The notes under the pieces: model-generated
Told to the model about the DNA's origin: nothing
What the model saw: only the letters and a program-made list of their open reading frames with translations
Database searches by the model: none
Position numbers and translations under genes: made by a program
NCBI GenBank assembly: GCA_017501665.1
Contig: JAFVWM010000036.1
Coordinates: 158,498-222,497, forward strand
Origin: Alphaproteobacteria bacterium
GTDB lineage: Bacteria; Pseudomonadota; Alphaproteobacteria; RF32; CAG-239
Reading direction: 5' to 3'
Length of the DNA: 64,000 bases
Shown: positions 36,606-44,378 of the stretch, piece by piece
Layout of the letters: each line of letters starts with the position of its first letter
Numbering within the stretch: the first letter of the stretch is position 1

Positions 36606-36816
36606 TAGTCCCCCAAACCCTGCGTTCTAAAAATCTACTATCGGATTTGCTTTGAAGATTATTCCACACACACCGAGTAGCTCCCTTAGAAACAATATTA
36701 CCATATGCATCTATCTTATGACTCAAAATTGCCATAGCGGTCACACCTTTAGCCATAATCTTCTTGTTTTCACCTCTGCTCCAATCAAAAGCAGACTTTT
36801 CAATAAGTTGGCGCAT
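36598..36816 (-). CDS. Small soluble protein, unknown
   Basis: 72 residues: MRQLIEKSAFDWSRGENKKI ... GNIVSKGATRCVWNNL. Start at ATG 36816 with AAGGAG 7 nt before; the frame upstream has no ribosome site. Charged, one domain. Pairs with the membrane gene downstream. Confidence 0.65.
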   Translation of the reverse strand: MRQLIEKSAFDWSRGENKKIMAKGVTAMAILSHKIDAYGNIVSKGATRCVWNNLQSKSDSRFLERRVWGTNV

Positions 36817-36894
36817 ACAACATCTCCTTATACAAACCAGTAAACAAATAATCTCAAGCAAGAATAGTATAACGCTCAAGTCATTAACAAAGTA

Positions 36895-38250
36895 TTAACC
36901 GACATTCAGTTGTTCAATCATATTCCATAATTGTTTACCAAAATTTTGTACAATCTGCTCATCATCACCGCAAACCCATACTCTGATTTTCGGCTCGGTA
37001 CCGGAAGGATGGATAACTACACGCCCATGTCCTTTTATTTTTGCGGAAAGTTCATCAACCAAATTTTTCAACTCCGGTTTAGACGTTATAACCTTAACCA
37101 TTTCGTTTGATTTAACCTTAAAGTTTTGAAAAAATAAAAAGTCATCATCAAACAGCGGAAAAAGTTCCGAAGCCTTTTTACCTTTTTGCTTTAATCCTTG
37201 CAAAACCTTTAAAAATGTCATCATAGCATCACCAGATCTTGCATAATCAAGCAACACGATATGTCCAGATTCCTCACCTCCGATAACACCGTCATTTTCT
37301 TTCAAAGCCTTAATAACCGGACGCTCACCCACTCCGGTAGAAACATATTTTAAGCCTATTTCTTCGGTAATGTAGCGTTCTAACGCGGTGTTAGAAAGTT
37401 TTGTAGAGGCAAAAGCACGATTCTTATTTTCACCTATTTCTTGCATATATGTAGCCAAAAAGGCCATAAGCTGTTCGCTTTTTATTAATTTACCGTTATT
37501 ATCACCGACTTTGATTCTGTCGCCATCACCATCAACAGCCACGCCTAAATCGGCACTGTTTTTTACAATAGCTTCCAACATTTTTTCAGGATGTTGTGAA
37601 CCGCAATCACGATTGATATTAACACCGTTCGGTTCAACGCCAAGCTCCACGACTTCTGCCCCCAAATTACGCAACACACTCGGTAATATATCAGAAAATA
37701 CGCCATTAGCACAATCGGCAACAATTTTCATCCCTTTCAGTGTGGCATTTTTACCATACATCTTATAAGCAATTTGCATATATTTTTCTTTAATGGAGTT
37801 ATCTTCAAAAATCTTACCCAACTTATCTTTATCAAAAGAAAAGTTGTTTTTTTCTATCAAATTTTCTAATTCCGAGGTTACATCATCGGCAAACTTATCA
37901 CCATTATCGGCAATAAGTTTGATACCGTTATCATGGTATGGATTATGTGAAGCGGTAATCATCACCGCCATATCAACTCCCAATTCGGAAACAAAAGTTG
38001 TAACAGCCGGAGTTGGTATAATTCCAAGTCTGATAACATCGATTCCTTGAGAAGTAAAACCGGCAATTAAAGCAGCTTCCAACATATCACCCGAAATACG
38101 AGTATCTTTGGCAATAGCAACTTTTTTATTATTAACACAAACACTCACAGCACAAGCCATTGCCAATTTCATTACAAAATCAGGCACCATAGGAAATTCA
38201 TTAGCAACACCTCTGACACCGTCTGTTCCGAACCATTTATTGGAAGCCAT
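36895..38250 (-). CDS. glmM: Phosphoglucosamine mutase
   Basis: 451 residues. Starts KWFGTDGVRGVAN; the catalytic Ser is in ITASHNP; metal site DGDGDR; phosphate-binding HPSGTEPKIR. Makes glucosamine-1-phosphate for peptidoglycan and LPS. The ATG at 38250 with GAAAGG before it is chosen; the 31 upstream codons are hydrophobic and not family-like. Confidence 0.96.
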   Translation of the reverse strand: MASNKWFGTDGVRGVANEFPMVPDFVMKLAMACAVSVCVNNKKVAIAKDTRISGDMLEAALIAGFTSQGIDVIRLGIIPTPAVTTFVSELGVDMAVMITASHNPYHDNGIKLIADNGDKFADDVTSELENLIEKNNFSFDKDKLGKIFEDNSIKEKYMQIAYKMYGKNATLKGMKIVADCANGVFSDILPSVLRNLGAEVVELGVEPNGVNINRDCGSQHPEKMLEAIVKNSADLGVAVDGDGDRIKVGDNNGKLIKSEQLMAFLATYMQEIGENKNRAFASTKLSNTALERYITEEIGLKYVSTGVGERPVIKALKENDGVIGGEESGHIVLLDYARSGDAMMTFLKVLQGLKQKGKKASELFPLFDDDFLFFQNFKVKSNEMVKVITSKPELKNLVDELSAKIKGHGRVVIHPSGTEPKIRVWVCGDDEQIVQNFGKQLWNMIEQLNVG

Positions 38251-38367
38251 AATAAAAAACCTTTCAAAATTAAATAAAACTAGCGATAATTTTAAGCTTA
38301 TTAAGATTAAAACCAAGCAATTTTTTAATTTTTTCCCACACATATAAAAAAAGTATTATTTTTTATA

Positions 38368-38396
38368 TTGACAATAAAAAAACTTATATGTATAAA
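38368..38396 (+). promoter_or_regulatory. Promoter of tRNA-Thr
   Basis: TTGACA (38368-38373), 17 nt, TATAAA (38391-38396); tRNA begins 13 nt further on. Confidence 0.85.
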
Positions 38397-38408
38397 GCTG
38401 ATGGTTAT

Positions 38409-38484
38409 GCCAACATAGCTCAGTTGGTAGAGCTACTGATTTGTAATCAGTGGGTCGGGAGTTCGAGTCTCTCTGTTGGCACCA
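38409..38484 (+). tRNA. tRNA-Thr (anticodon TGT)
   Basis: 76 nt with encoded CCA. Acceptor GCCAACA/TGTTGGC, D arm GCTCAGTTGGTAGAGC, anticodon loop TTTGTAA giving TGT, T arm with GTTCGAGTC. A terminator hairpin follows at once. The 3' end is part of the repeats described next. Confidence 0.97.
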
Positions 38485-38527
38485 TTAAAACAAAAATGCA
38501 CCCTTGTGGTGCTTTTTTTGTTTTAAA
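38479..38527 (+). repeat. 49-bp att-like direct repeat, left copy (tRNA 3' end plus terminator)
   Basis: GCACCATTAAAACAAAAATG... through GTTTTAAA is found identically at 38479-38527, 38739-38787 and 41724-41772. It includes the last 6 nt of tRNA-Thr and its terminator. Confidence 0.8.
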
Positions 38528-38536
38528 GTGTCGATA

Positions 38537-38560
38537 AGAGGTTCGAACTTCCGACCCACT
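38537..38560 (-). repeat. Inverted partial copy of the tRNA-Thr 3' half
   Basis: On the minus strand, 21 of 24 bases match tRNA-Thr 38449-38472 (variable loop and T arm, AGTGGGTCGG...TTCGA...CTCT). The second unit has the same at about 38797-38820. Confidence 0.75.
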
Positions 38561-38994
38561 TGGTGTCGGGGCGAGGCAGAAAAAAGCCAAAAGTAATTGG
38601 CTTTTTTCAACGCAGGTTACGCTTTTGTTAGCTTGTGAGCTAGTGACAACGACGCGAAACAAGTGTTACAAAGGCGGTGACCGAAGCGAGTTAGTAAGCC
38701 GAAGGCGAACTTATGAGCAAGAACGAGTCTCTCTGTTGGCACCATTAAAACAAAAATGCACCCTTGTGGTGCTTTTTTTGTTTTAAAGTGTCGATAAGAG
38801 GTTCGAACTTCCGACCCACTTGGGTCGGGGCGAGGCAGAAAAAAGCCAAAAGTAATTGGCTTTTTTCAACGTAGGTTACGCTTTTGTTAGCTTGTGAGCT
38901 AGTGACAACGACGCGAAACAAGTGTTACAAAGGCGGTGACCGAAGTACGACCGTAATAAAAAGTGCTTGAATGCACTTTTTATAAGGAGACGCA

Positions 38995-39099
38995 ATGAGA
39001 CTTACTGAGCAAACGAGAGTAATCGAAGTAAAGCGAAGTTTAGTCGGAATTGTAGCAATTGCCAAAGGCGAACTTACGAACAAGAACGAGTCTCTCTGA
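38995..39099 (+). CDS. Possible 34-aa ORF, unknown
   Basis: MRLTEQTRVIEVKRSLVGIV... with AAGGAG 6 nt before the ATG, after a hairpin AAAAGTGC/GCACTTTT. Its 3' end runs into the truncated repeat stub, so it may be chance. Apart from this and the repeats the 38485-39209 stretch holds no gene I can support. Confidence 0.25.
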   Translation: MRLTEQTRVIEVKRSLVGIVAIAKGELTNKNESL

Positions 39100-39209
39100 C
39101 AGCCCCCATGGGCTTTTCTTTATACAAATTTCATTCCCTTCCCCATTTCATGGTGCTTTTTTTGTTTTTTAATTACGATTAAAAGTTAAGGTAAATATTA
39201 TAAATATCC

Positions 39210-39563
39210 CTATATTTTTTTCCAAAATCTTGTTTTATTAATTTCTTCCTTTTGGCGAAATGCCTTTTCTAAATCTACATCAAACATATTAGCTAAAGAA
39301 CACACATACATAAAAACATCTGCCAACTCTTCTTCAATATTGCCTTTTTTGGAGCCTGTTCCTATTGTTCCACCTTTAGAGTTTTTACGTATTGCAGAAA
39401 CAACTTCGCCACATTCTTCCATAAATAAGCAGCACTCATAAAAAGGATCTGTTACATTAAAATTTCTGATTGTTTTCATTTTTTTTACATATTGTTGAAA
39501 ATCAGCTAAGGTTGGCTTAGAAGGAAGTTGTAAATCATTTTGTTCTATAGTTTTATATTTCAT
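39210..39563 (-). CDS. MazG-like nucleotide pyrophosphohydrolase
   Basis: 117 residues. All-alpha NTP pyrophosphohydrolase metal motifs: EECGE (49-53) and EELAD (78-82), in FMEECGEVVSAIRK and NIEEELADVFMYV. Removes pyrophosphate from (possibly non-canonical) NTPs. Its ATG overlaps the stop of the UDG-like gene (TAATG), so it is translationally coupled. Confidence 0.85.
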   Translation of the reverse strand: MKYKTIEQNDLQLPSKPTLADFQQYVKKMKTIRNFNVTDPFYECCLFMEECGEVVSAIRKNSKGGTIGTGSKKGNIEEELADVFMYVCSLANMFDVDLEKAFRQKEEINKTRFWKKI

Positions 39564-40087
39564 TAGTCGTTACACTCCATTAATTTCAATACCGCTTTAA
39601 TATATTCGTTTTCACTATTTCTTTTATATACATTTATATATGAGGGATGATGTATTGCTACATATTTGATTCCCTCAATATCTTTAACAATATAATTATA
39701 ATCTTTGGGAAGCAAAGAATGAGAAATATTTAATTTATCAAAAACAAATTTAGCAACTAAAGAACCTAACAAAAAAACAAATTTAGGTTTAGCTATATTT
39801 ATTTCTTCTAATAATGTTGGGTAACAGTTTTCCATTTCTTGGTATGTAGGATATCTTAACTTATTATTTTTGTTAATGGGTGCACATTTTATAATATTGG
39901 TTCTATAATAAGTTAATTTAGTATTTTTCTCTTCTATTTTATATAAAAGATTTCCACTTGCAAAAGCTGGATTAAGAGCATCGCTTATATTCATATTTTT
40001 TTTTAATGATATTCCTACCCACATAACATCACAATTTGTTGGAACAATAGTGTATATTTTATTTTTATTATAACAAGGACAGCTCAT
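39563..40087 (-). CDS. Uracil-DNA-glycosylase-superfamily protein (family 4/5-like)
   Basis: 174 residues. NIIKCAPINKNNKLRYPTYQ (from 64), ENCYPTLLEEI, PKFVFLLGSLVAKFVF and the base-pocket loop HHPSY (146-150) match the second half of family 4/5 UDGs. The N-terminal GE.PG motif is replaced by MWVGISLKK, so activity or substrate may differ. C68 and C88, with C3/C5/C19, could hold a 4Fe-4S cluster. Coupled by TAATG overlaps to genes on both sides. Confidence 0.8.
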   Translation of the reverse strand: MSCPCYNKNKIYTIVPTNCDVMWVGISLKKNMNISDALNPAFASGNLLYKIEEKNTKLTYYRTNIIKCAPINKNNKLRYPTYQEMENCYPTLLEEINIAKPKFVFLLGSLVAKFVFDKLNISHSLLPKDYNYIVKDIEGIKYVAIHHPSYINVYKRNSENEYIKAVLKLMECND

Positions 40088-41508
40088 TATTTACCCAATC
40101 TGTTCTTTTGATTAATCATTATTTCAGAAATAGTTTGTCTTACATGCTCAATTGGCATTTTAGAAAAAGAATAATTTAAAGATGAAGAAAACTCATCTCT
40201 ATCATATAACTCTCTATTTTTTCCATTCTGAGTTATATCTATAGAGCTATATTGTAAAAGATCTGCTGATGATAAATCATTACTATTGTCAAGTATCCTA
40301 TTCCATTCTTTCGTTCCTGGATATGGTCTAAACTCAAAAACACTAGCTCTAAATTGTGCTGAATACTCACTATTTAATTGATTTAATTCTTCTATTAAGT
40401 TCTTTGTATTATCAATTTGCGTTTCAGTTTCATTTGGGAAGCCCATAATGAAAAAACCTTTTACATTAATTCCAGCGGCTAATGTTTTTTTGACACATCT
40501 TCGAATCATTTGGACGTTTGTTTGTTTTCCAATGTTCACTAACATATCATTATCACCACTTTCTATCCCGAAGGCAACTTCTCGCAAACCGGATTTTTTT
40601 AATTTGCACAACAATGATAGATCTAATTTTTCAAATATATTAATACGCCCATTTGCATCCCACCTAAATTGTCTTGCAATCGAATCATTCAAAACTAAAT
40701 CTACATATTCGGAAATACTTTTAGAATCAGCTAAAAATAATTCATCAACAAACCTAAAAGATGTAACACCATAAAGACGATTTAATTCTTTTTGCTCTTG
40801 CAGAATATTTAAGGAATGCCTTCTCCTTGCTTTAACATCCTGTGTAACACTTCTTGCAGCTCCACAAAATGAGCAGTCATATGGACACCCCCTTGAACCA
40901 ACCATATTGGCTTCTATACTACCATCTTCAGATATAAAAGGATCATTAGATAAAAATCTTCTATCAACAAATGGTATATTATTAATATCTGGCACCAACC
41001 ACTTTGATGAATTTTCTAGACAAATTCCCGAATGAATTTCACCTTTAATATCTCGCCAATATGTTAGGGGAAGTTTTTCTCTATTATTTATATTTTCCAA
41101 AACACTTACAACTCTCAGTTCTGCCTCACCAATAATCATAGCATCAATTCTCGGAATTTTACTATCTTTAAGAATTTCTTGAGACATTGCTCTTGTCTGA
41201 TGTCCACCTAACATAACATTTATAGAAGAATCTAAACCTTGTAATATTTTTAAAGAATTATTATATGTAGGTGCTAATAAATTTAATCCCACCCACCTCG
41301 GTGATAAATTATTTGTCTGTTGTATTACTTCACGAATCCCCATACCTTTAGCTTCAGCATCTATAACTTCAACATTAAAACCTTGTTTACTTGCTACTGT
41401 TGCAATATATGCCAATCCTAAAACAGGTAATGTCTGATTGTTATACTTTTTTTCTGTATCGTAATTTTTTAAAGGAGAGTTTATAAGTAACAAATCAATC
41501 TTTTTCAT
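40087..41508 (-). CDS. Radical SAM enzyme with N-terminal B12-binding-like domain
   Basis: 473 residues. An N-terminal Rossmann-like domain of the cobalamin-binding type (LLLINSPL, LPVLGLAYIATVASKQGFNV, VMLGGHQTRAM, IIGEAE) lacks the DxHxxG His, so B12 may not be bound base-off. The radical SAM core has GCPYDCSFC (C208, C212, C215), FVDELFL, and EVAFGIESGDNDML. Start at ATG 41508 with AAGGA before it. First gene of the three-gene operon; substrate unknown. Confidence 0.87.
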   Translation of the reverse strand: MKKIDLLLINSPLKNYDTEKKYNNQTLPVLGLAYIATVASKQGFNVEVIDAEAKGMGIREVIQQTNNLSPRWVGLNLLAPTYNNSLKILQGLDSSINVMLGGHQTRAMSQEILKDSKIPRIDAMIIGEAELRVVSVLENINNREKLPLTYWRDIKGEIHSGICLENSSKWLVPDINNIPFVDRRFLSNDPFISEDGSIEANMVGSRGCPYDCSFCGAARSVTQDVKARRRHSLNILQEQKELNRLYGVTSFRFVDELFLADSKSISEYVDLVLNDSIARQFRWDANGRINIFEKLDLSLLCKLKKSGLREVAFGIESGDNDMLVNIGKQTNVQMIRRCVKKTLAAGINVKGFFIMGFPNETETQIDNTKNLIEELNQLNSEYSAQFRASVFEFRPYPGTKEWNRILDNSNDLSSADLLQYSSIDITQNGKNRELYDRDEFSSSLNYSFSKMPIEHVRQTISEIMINQKNRLGK

Positions 41509-41620
41509 AAGGTATCCTTTTTTACATCTAAAGCAGATGATACATTGTTTATGATAATATTTCAAATATTTTGTTTAAAAATTAATACCGTTTTTAAAAA
41601 TAGTTAATATAAATCTCTTT

Positions 41621-41727
41621 TCATATGAGGGTGGCGGTCAAAAAATCTTGTATTTGCAATGCAGTAGCATATAATTCCTCAATATTCATCTCTCTAAATG
41701 ATTCGAAGAAGGCTTCAATACTCGCAC
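41621..41727 (-). pseudogene. C-terminal gene remnant ending at the right att-like repeat
   Basis: On the minus strand a protein-like frame GASIEAFFESFREMNIEELY continues ...LQIQDFLTATLI and a stop at 41621-41623. It runs leftward from the 49-bp repeat, has no start, and looks like the last ~35 codons of a gene cut off by recombination at the repeat. Parent unknown. The rest of 41509-41854 holds the repeat and the promoter region of the next gene. Confidence 0.45.
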
Positions 41728-41772
41728 CATTAAAACAAAAATGCACCCTTGTGGTGCTTTTTTTGTTTTAAA
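41724..41772 (+). repeat. 49-bp att-like direct repeat, right copy
   Basis: Identical to 38479-38527; here the tRNA body is absent and the preceding bases are ATACTC. It also gives a terminator hairpin GCACC/GGTGC with a T run. Confidence 0.8.
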
Positions 41773-41854
41773 TACAATTGATTTTTATAATAAAGTAAGT
41801 TATTCTCTGCCCATAATTCAAAATTATGATGTCTAACTATTTAAATATTATCTT

Positions 41855-42232
41855 ATGGAAACAAATGAAATTATTTTTTGGTCGGTAATTGCTTTTTGTG
41901 CTATTACATTTTTTGTAATTTTCGGTGCACTATTAAAAGTATTTGGAAAACAACTGAAAAAAGCGGAAAAATACAGTAATGAAGTGAAGAAAAAACAAAA
42001 ACTTCATGGTGATAAACCCAAAACTTTCCACGAAGTTATTATTGAACCATATTCTGGCTCTGATCTATCAGATGTTTTGAAAGAGATGAAAATTCTAAGT
42101 ACTTTTATCAAACTACCTGTAAGGGCTGTATTTAATGGTAAAAAACTTTGCATTACATCAGTAACAAATCTTGATGAAATCATATCTTGTTATTATAACA
42201 ATATAGATACTGACAATATATATAGCGTATAA
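41855..42232 (+). CDS. Membrane-anchored unknown protein (A gene of a duplicated module)
   Basis: 125 residues. One N-terminal transmembrane helix (IIFWSVIAFCAITFFVIFGA), a basic coiled stretch, then a small domain FHEVIIEPYSGSDLSDVLKEM...ISCYYNNIDTDNI. No Shine-Dalgarno; AT-rich leader shared with the decayed copy at 43135. Followed by the small membrane gene at 42255. Confidence 0.65.
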   Translation: METNEIIFWSVIAFCAITFFVIFGALLKVFGKQLKKAEKYSNEVKKKQKLHGDKPKTFHEVIIEPYSGSDLSDVLKEMKILSTFIKLPVRAVFNGKKLCITSVTNLDEIISCYYNNIDTDNIYSV

Positions 42233-42254
42233 CCATTAAAAAAACATTGATATT

Positions 42255-42461
42255 ATGCTTACATTAAAAATCTTTGGTCTTGTACTATGTACAATCGTTG
42301 CCTGTTGGGCGAGCAAAAAAATTGTGGAAAGAGTATTAAATTTGATATCTTTATCACATAGTAAAAAAACGTACAACAGAATAAAAAGAAACGGAATGGT
42401 GTACAATAAAAAAACAGAAAAACTGGAAGCGGATAATTGTTCATCAACTCCTTTTGATTAG
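42255..42461 (+). CDS. Small membrane protein (B gene of the module)
   Basis: 68 residues. N-terminal hydrophobic helix, then a basic and polar tail. No Shine-Dalgarno before the ATG. 22 nt after the A gene; its position matches the 49-aa protein at 43414 after the decayed A copy. Confidence 0.55.
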   Translation: MLTLKIFGLVLCTIVACWASKKIVERVLNLISLSHSKKTYNRIKRNGMVYNKKTEKLEADNCSSTPFD

Positions 42462-42485
42462 TAATAAATAAAAATAACCATTAAA

Positions 42486-42523
42486 AAAATGCCTCCAAGA
42501 TTATTATCTTGTTGGCATTTTTA
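42486..42523. terminator. Terminator-like hairpin
   Basis: AAAAATGCC...CAAGAT pairs with ATCTTG...GGCATTTTT. Between convergent genes. Confidence 0.8.
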
Positions 42524-42525
42524 AA

Positions 42526-42834
42526 TTAATCACGATTCATTGGTATTAAGCACCCCATAAATATCGCAAACAGCGTCCACACAATCATTACCGACCGTAT
42601 TATCGGCATCGGAGATACAAATAGAAATCCTCCGCACAAAAATGATAATAACATCATTATAATGGTATACCATAAGTATCCTATATCAAATGATGTATAG
42701 TATCTCAGCATATCAATACACGCTCTGATACCCATTCCTACTCCCGCCGAAAACACACCGGATAGTCCCCAAAGAATTATATGAAACCATCCCTGTGAAC
42801 CAAGTTCTTTTAAGAATATTTCGATATATTCCAT
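42526..42834 (-). CDS. Multi-pass membrane protein, unknown, with the shared leader
   Basis: 102 residues, three to four hydrophobic segments. The open frame goes back to 42975, but the conserved leader at 42844 and its constant 9-10 nt distance to the start in the two other genes argue for the ATG at 42834. An ATG at 42843 is the alternative. Not recognised. Confidence 0.6.
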   Translation of the reverse strand: MEYIEIFLKELGSQGWFHIILWGLSGVFSAGVGMGIRACIDMLRYYTSFDIGYLWYTIIMMLLSFLCGGFLFVSPMPIIRSVMIVWTLFAIFMGCLIPMNRD

Positions 42835-42843
42835 ACCTTCCAT

Positions 42844-42875
42844 GTCGGTTATACAGCATCGACTCTTCGCCTTTA
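42844..42875 (-). promoter_or_regulatory. Conserved 5' leader element, copy A
   Basis: Minus strand AAAGGCGAAGA then GTCGATGCTGTATAACCGAC, ending 9 nt before the start codon. The AT-rich 60 nt upstream (TATATATA..., TATTATTTA.AAAATTATT) is also shared with copy C at 46217. Confidence 0.75.
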
Positions 42876-43134
42876 ATAATTTTTTAAATAATACATAAGT
42901 AAACGTAGTTATATATATTTTTTTTAAAAACTTCAAGTAATAAATCATATAGATATTAGCACAAATAAATTCCATTACTCTTACTTAACTTAAAGAAGCT
43001 AAGCTAATAAAAAAATAACAACATACCTTTTCGAATATTTTTTGTTTAAAATAATATTGATTTTTTTTAATAACTAGATTAGTATCCCCCCATCGTTCGA
43101 AATTATGATGCCTAACTATTTAAATATTATATAA

Positions 43135-43377
43135 ATGAAAAAAAGAATGAATTTCAATGTTTCAATAAAATAATTATTGAACCTTATGTAATGTTTCACT
43201 TTTCAGAAATTTTAAAGGAAATGAAAACGTTAAGCGAGAATATCGGAATGCCTGTATATGCCTAGTTTAATTCAAAACAACTCCATGATTACACCGACTA
43301 CCGATATTAATAAAGCTCTCTATTGTTATTACAACGACATAGAGTCTGACAATGTAAAAGACATAAACAATATTTAA
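43135..43377 (+). pseudogene. Decayed paralogue of the 41855 gene
   Basis: The ATG at 43135 and ~90 bp upstream match the 41855 gene's leader. Downstream, IIEPYVMFHFSEILKEMKTL aligns with its IIEPYSGSDLSDVLKEMKIL, then a stop codon follows MPVYA, and after a frame change ALYCYYNDIESDNVKDINNI aligns with its C-terminus. The middle of the N-terminal region is deleted. Confidence 0.75.
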
Positions 43378-43413
43378 ATACACTACTTATTATTAATTAT
43401 AAAAAAAAAAGTT

Positions 43414-43563
43414 ATGTTTAAGCTTATTTTATACGGTCTAATGGCCGTTTCGGCATCTGTTTTGGTATTTTTCATCATCGCCGGACTTCATTTTATTTAC
43501 AAAGAAAAACAAAAAATGAAAGAACAACTTGAAGAAGACGCCAAAACAAAAAAACAACCTTAA
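43414..43563 (+). CDS. 49-aa membrane protein (B' gene)
   Basis: MFKLILYGLMAVSASVLVFF... single helix, then KEKQKMKEQLEED and a basic tail. No Shine-Dalgarno. It follows the decayed A copy as 42255 follows the intact one. Terminator follows. Confidence 0.55.
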   Translation: MFKLILYGLMAVSASVLVFFIIAGLHFIYKEKQKMKEQLEEDAKTKKQP

Positions 43564-43574
43564 CCCATGCAAAA

Positions 43575-43610
43575 AACCCCTCGCAATTTTATTATTGCAA
43601 GGGGTTTTTC
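43575..43610. terminator. Terminator
   Basis: CCCCTCGCAAT pairs with ATTGCAAGGGG (one mismatch), A run before and T run after. Confidence 0.87.
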
Positions 43611-43641
43611 CTAAAGCACGTGATTTAAAAACAAAATTTTA

Positions 43642-44190
43642 TTATTCGTTTTTTTGCATCTCGTACAATTTTTCTTGTGCCTTATATCCGAGGTAATACT
43701 TTTGGCAGTATATTCTACATACCTCTTTAGCTTCGTCACTATCCAAAAGTTTTATCTCAACTTCATCAGCCAACGAATGCTTTTTGATATATTCTCGAAT
43801 AATCTCAACACCATTCGGTAAATCAAACAACATCATTTGAGCTTTGGGGCTGAGCGTATAACTCTGAATATACATCTTTATAAAATGTTCAGCATCTTTT
43901 ACCTCAAACATACGCAATTGGGCTTTTTCACAAAGCGGACATCTGCGAATATGCAAAACAAAAACCAATTCGGCATTAGTAAGTTCAAACATCTTCAATT
44001 GAGCTTCTTCACTCAATGAATAGTGTTGAACGTACAATCGTACAAGTTCAATAACATTCGGAAGATCTAACATCTTCAACTGAGCTTCACTGTACAAAAA
44101 GTTTCCCTCTTTTACATAATTCAATACCCTCTGTGGAGCATCAATTTGCTCAAACATTTCAAGCTGTTGTTTCTTATCCTTTCTTTTCAT
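43642..44190 (-). CDS. Protein of ~33-residue helical repeats (short paralogue)
   Basis: 182 residues. About five repeats of the form L-(S/C)-x-x-A-Q-(L/M)-x-(M/L)-(F/L)-(E/D)-(L/V)-x-(N/D)-A/V-x-x-(V/I)...(Y)-(V/I/Q)-x-x-Y, e.g. SLSEEAQLKMFELTNAELVF and TLSPKAQMMLFDLPNGVEII. Two amphipathic helices per repeat suggest an alpha-solenoid (inference). Paralogue at 45314, with the same leader element. No signal peptide. Confidence 0.72.
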   Translation of the reverse strand: MKRKDKKQQLEMFEQIDAPQRVLNYVKEGNFLYSEAQLKMLDLPNVIELVRLYVQHYSLSEEAQLKMFELTNAELVFVLHIRRCPLCEKAQLRMFEVKDAEHFIKMYIQSYTLSPKAQMMLFDLPNGVEIIREYIKKHSLADEVEIKLLDSDEAKEVCRIYCQKYYLGYKAQEKLYEMQKNE

Positions 44191-44200
44191 AAAAATACCT

Positions 44201-44231
44201 GTCGGTTATACAGCATCGACTCTTCGCCTTT
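44201..44231 (-). promoter_or_regulatory. Conserved 5' leader element, copy B
   Basis: Minus strand AAAAGGCGAAGA then GTCGATGCTGTATAACCGAC, 10 nt before the ATG of the repeat protein. A uORF ATG CTG TAT AAC CGA CAG ... TGA overlaps that ATG by 4 nt. Confidence 0.75.
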
Positions 44232-44338
44232 TATAATTATAACAAATCAATAATTTTTTTGAAGGTATCGCTTTAACACAAATTATTACCACACGCAACT
44301 GTTTTTTTGCTACAATATACATTCAAACAATTTAATCA

Positions 44339-44377
44339 AAAAAAACAGAAGTCTTTTTAAAAAGACTTCTGTTTTTT
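44339..44377. terminator. Terminator hairpin
   Basis: AACAGAAGTCTTTTT pairs with AAAAAGACTTCTGTT, followed by a T run; ends the 44379-44804 gene on the minus strand. Confidence 0.85.
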
Positions 44378-44378
44378 A

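Larger units (their letters stand above)
38464..38946 (+). repeat. 260-bp tandem duplication starting inside tRNA-Thr
   Basis: The sequence from the T-loop part of tRNA-Thr (38464) recurs from 38724 with only a few differences, for about 220 nt, until about 38946. A third stub (GCGAACTTACGAACAAGAAC and the GAGTCTCTCTG core) lies at about 39068-39098. Each unit holds the tRNA 3' 21 nt, the terminator (AAATGCACC/GGTGCTTTTT), an inverted tRNA piece and a second hairpin AAAAGCCAA/TTGGCTTTT. No complete second tRNA is present. Confidence 0.85.

Noticed and set aside
38447-38662. 71-aa minus-strand ORF ending ...VPTERLELPTH
   Set aside because: This is the well-known spurious reading of a tRNA antisense strand; it lies over tRNA-Thr and the repeats.
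38464-39099. CRISPR-like array
   Set aside because: The repeats are two long tandem units with tRNA parts, not short repeats with unique spacers; no cas genes.
42835-42975. N-terminal extension of the 42526 membrane protein containing KLLKAKSRCCITD, also seen before 46207
   Set aside because: The shared residues come from the conserved DNA leader; in the third copy that frame is not joined to the gene, so it is not protein coding.
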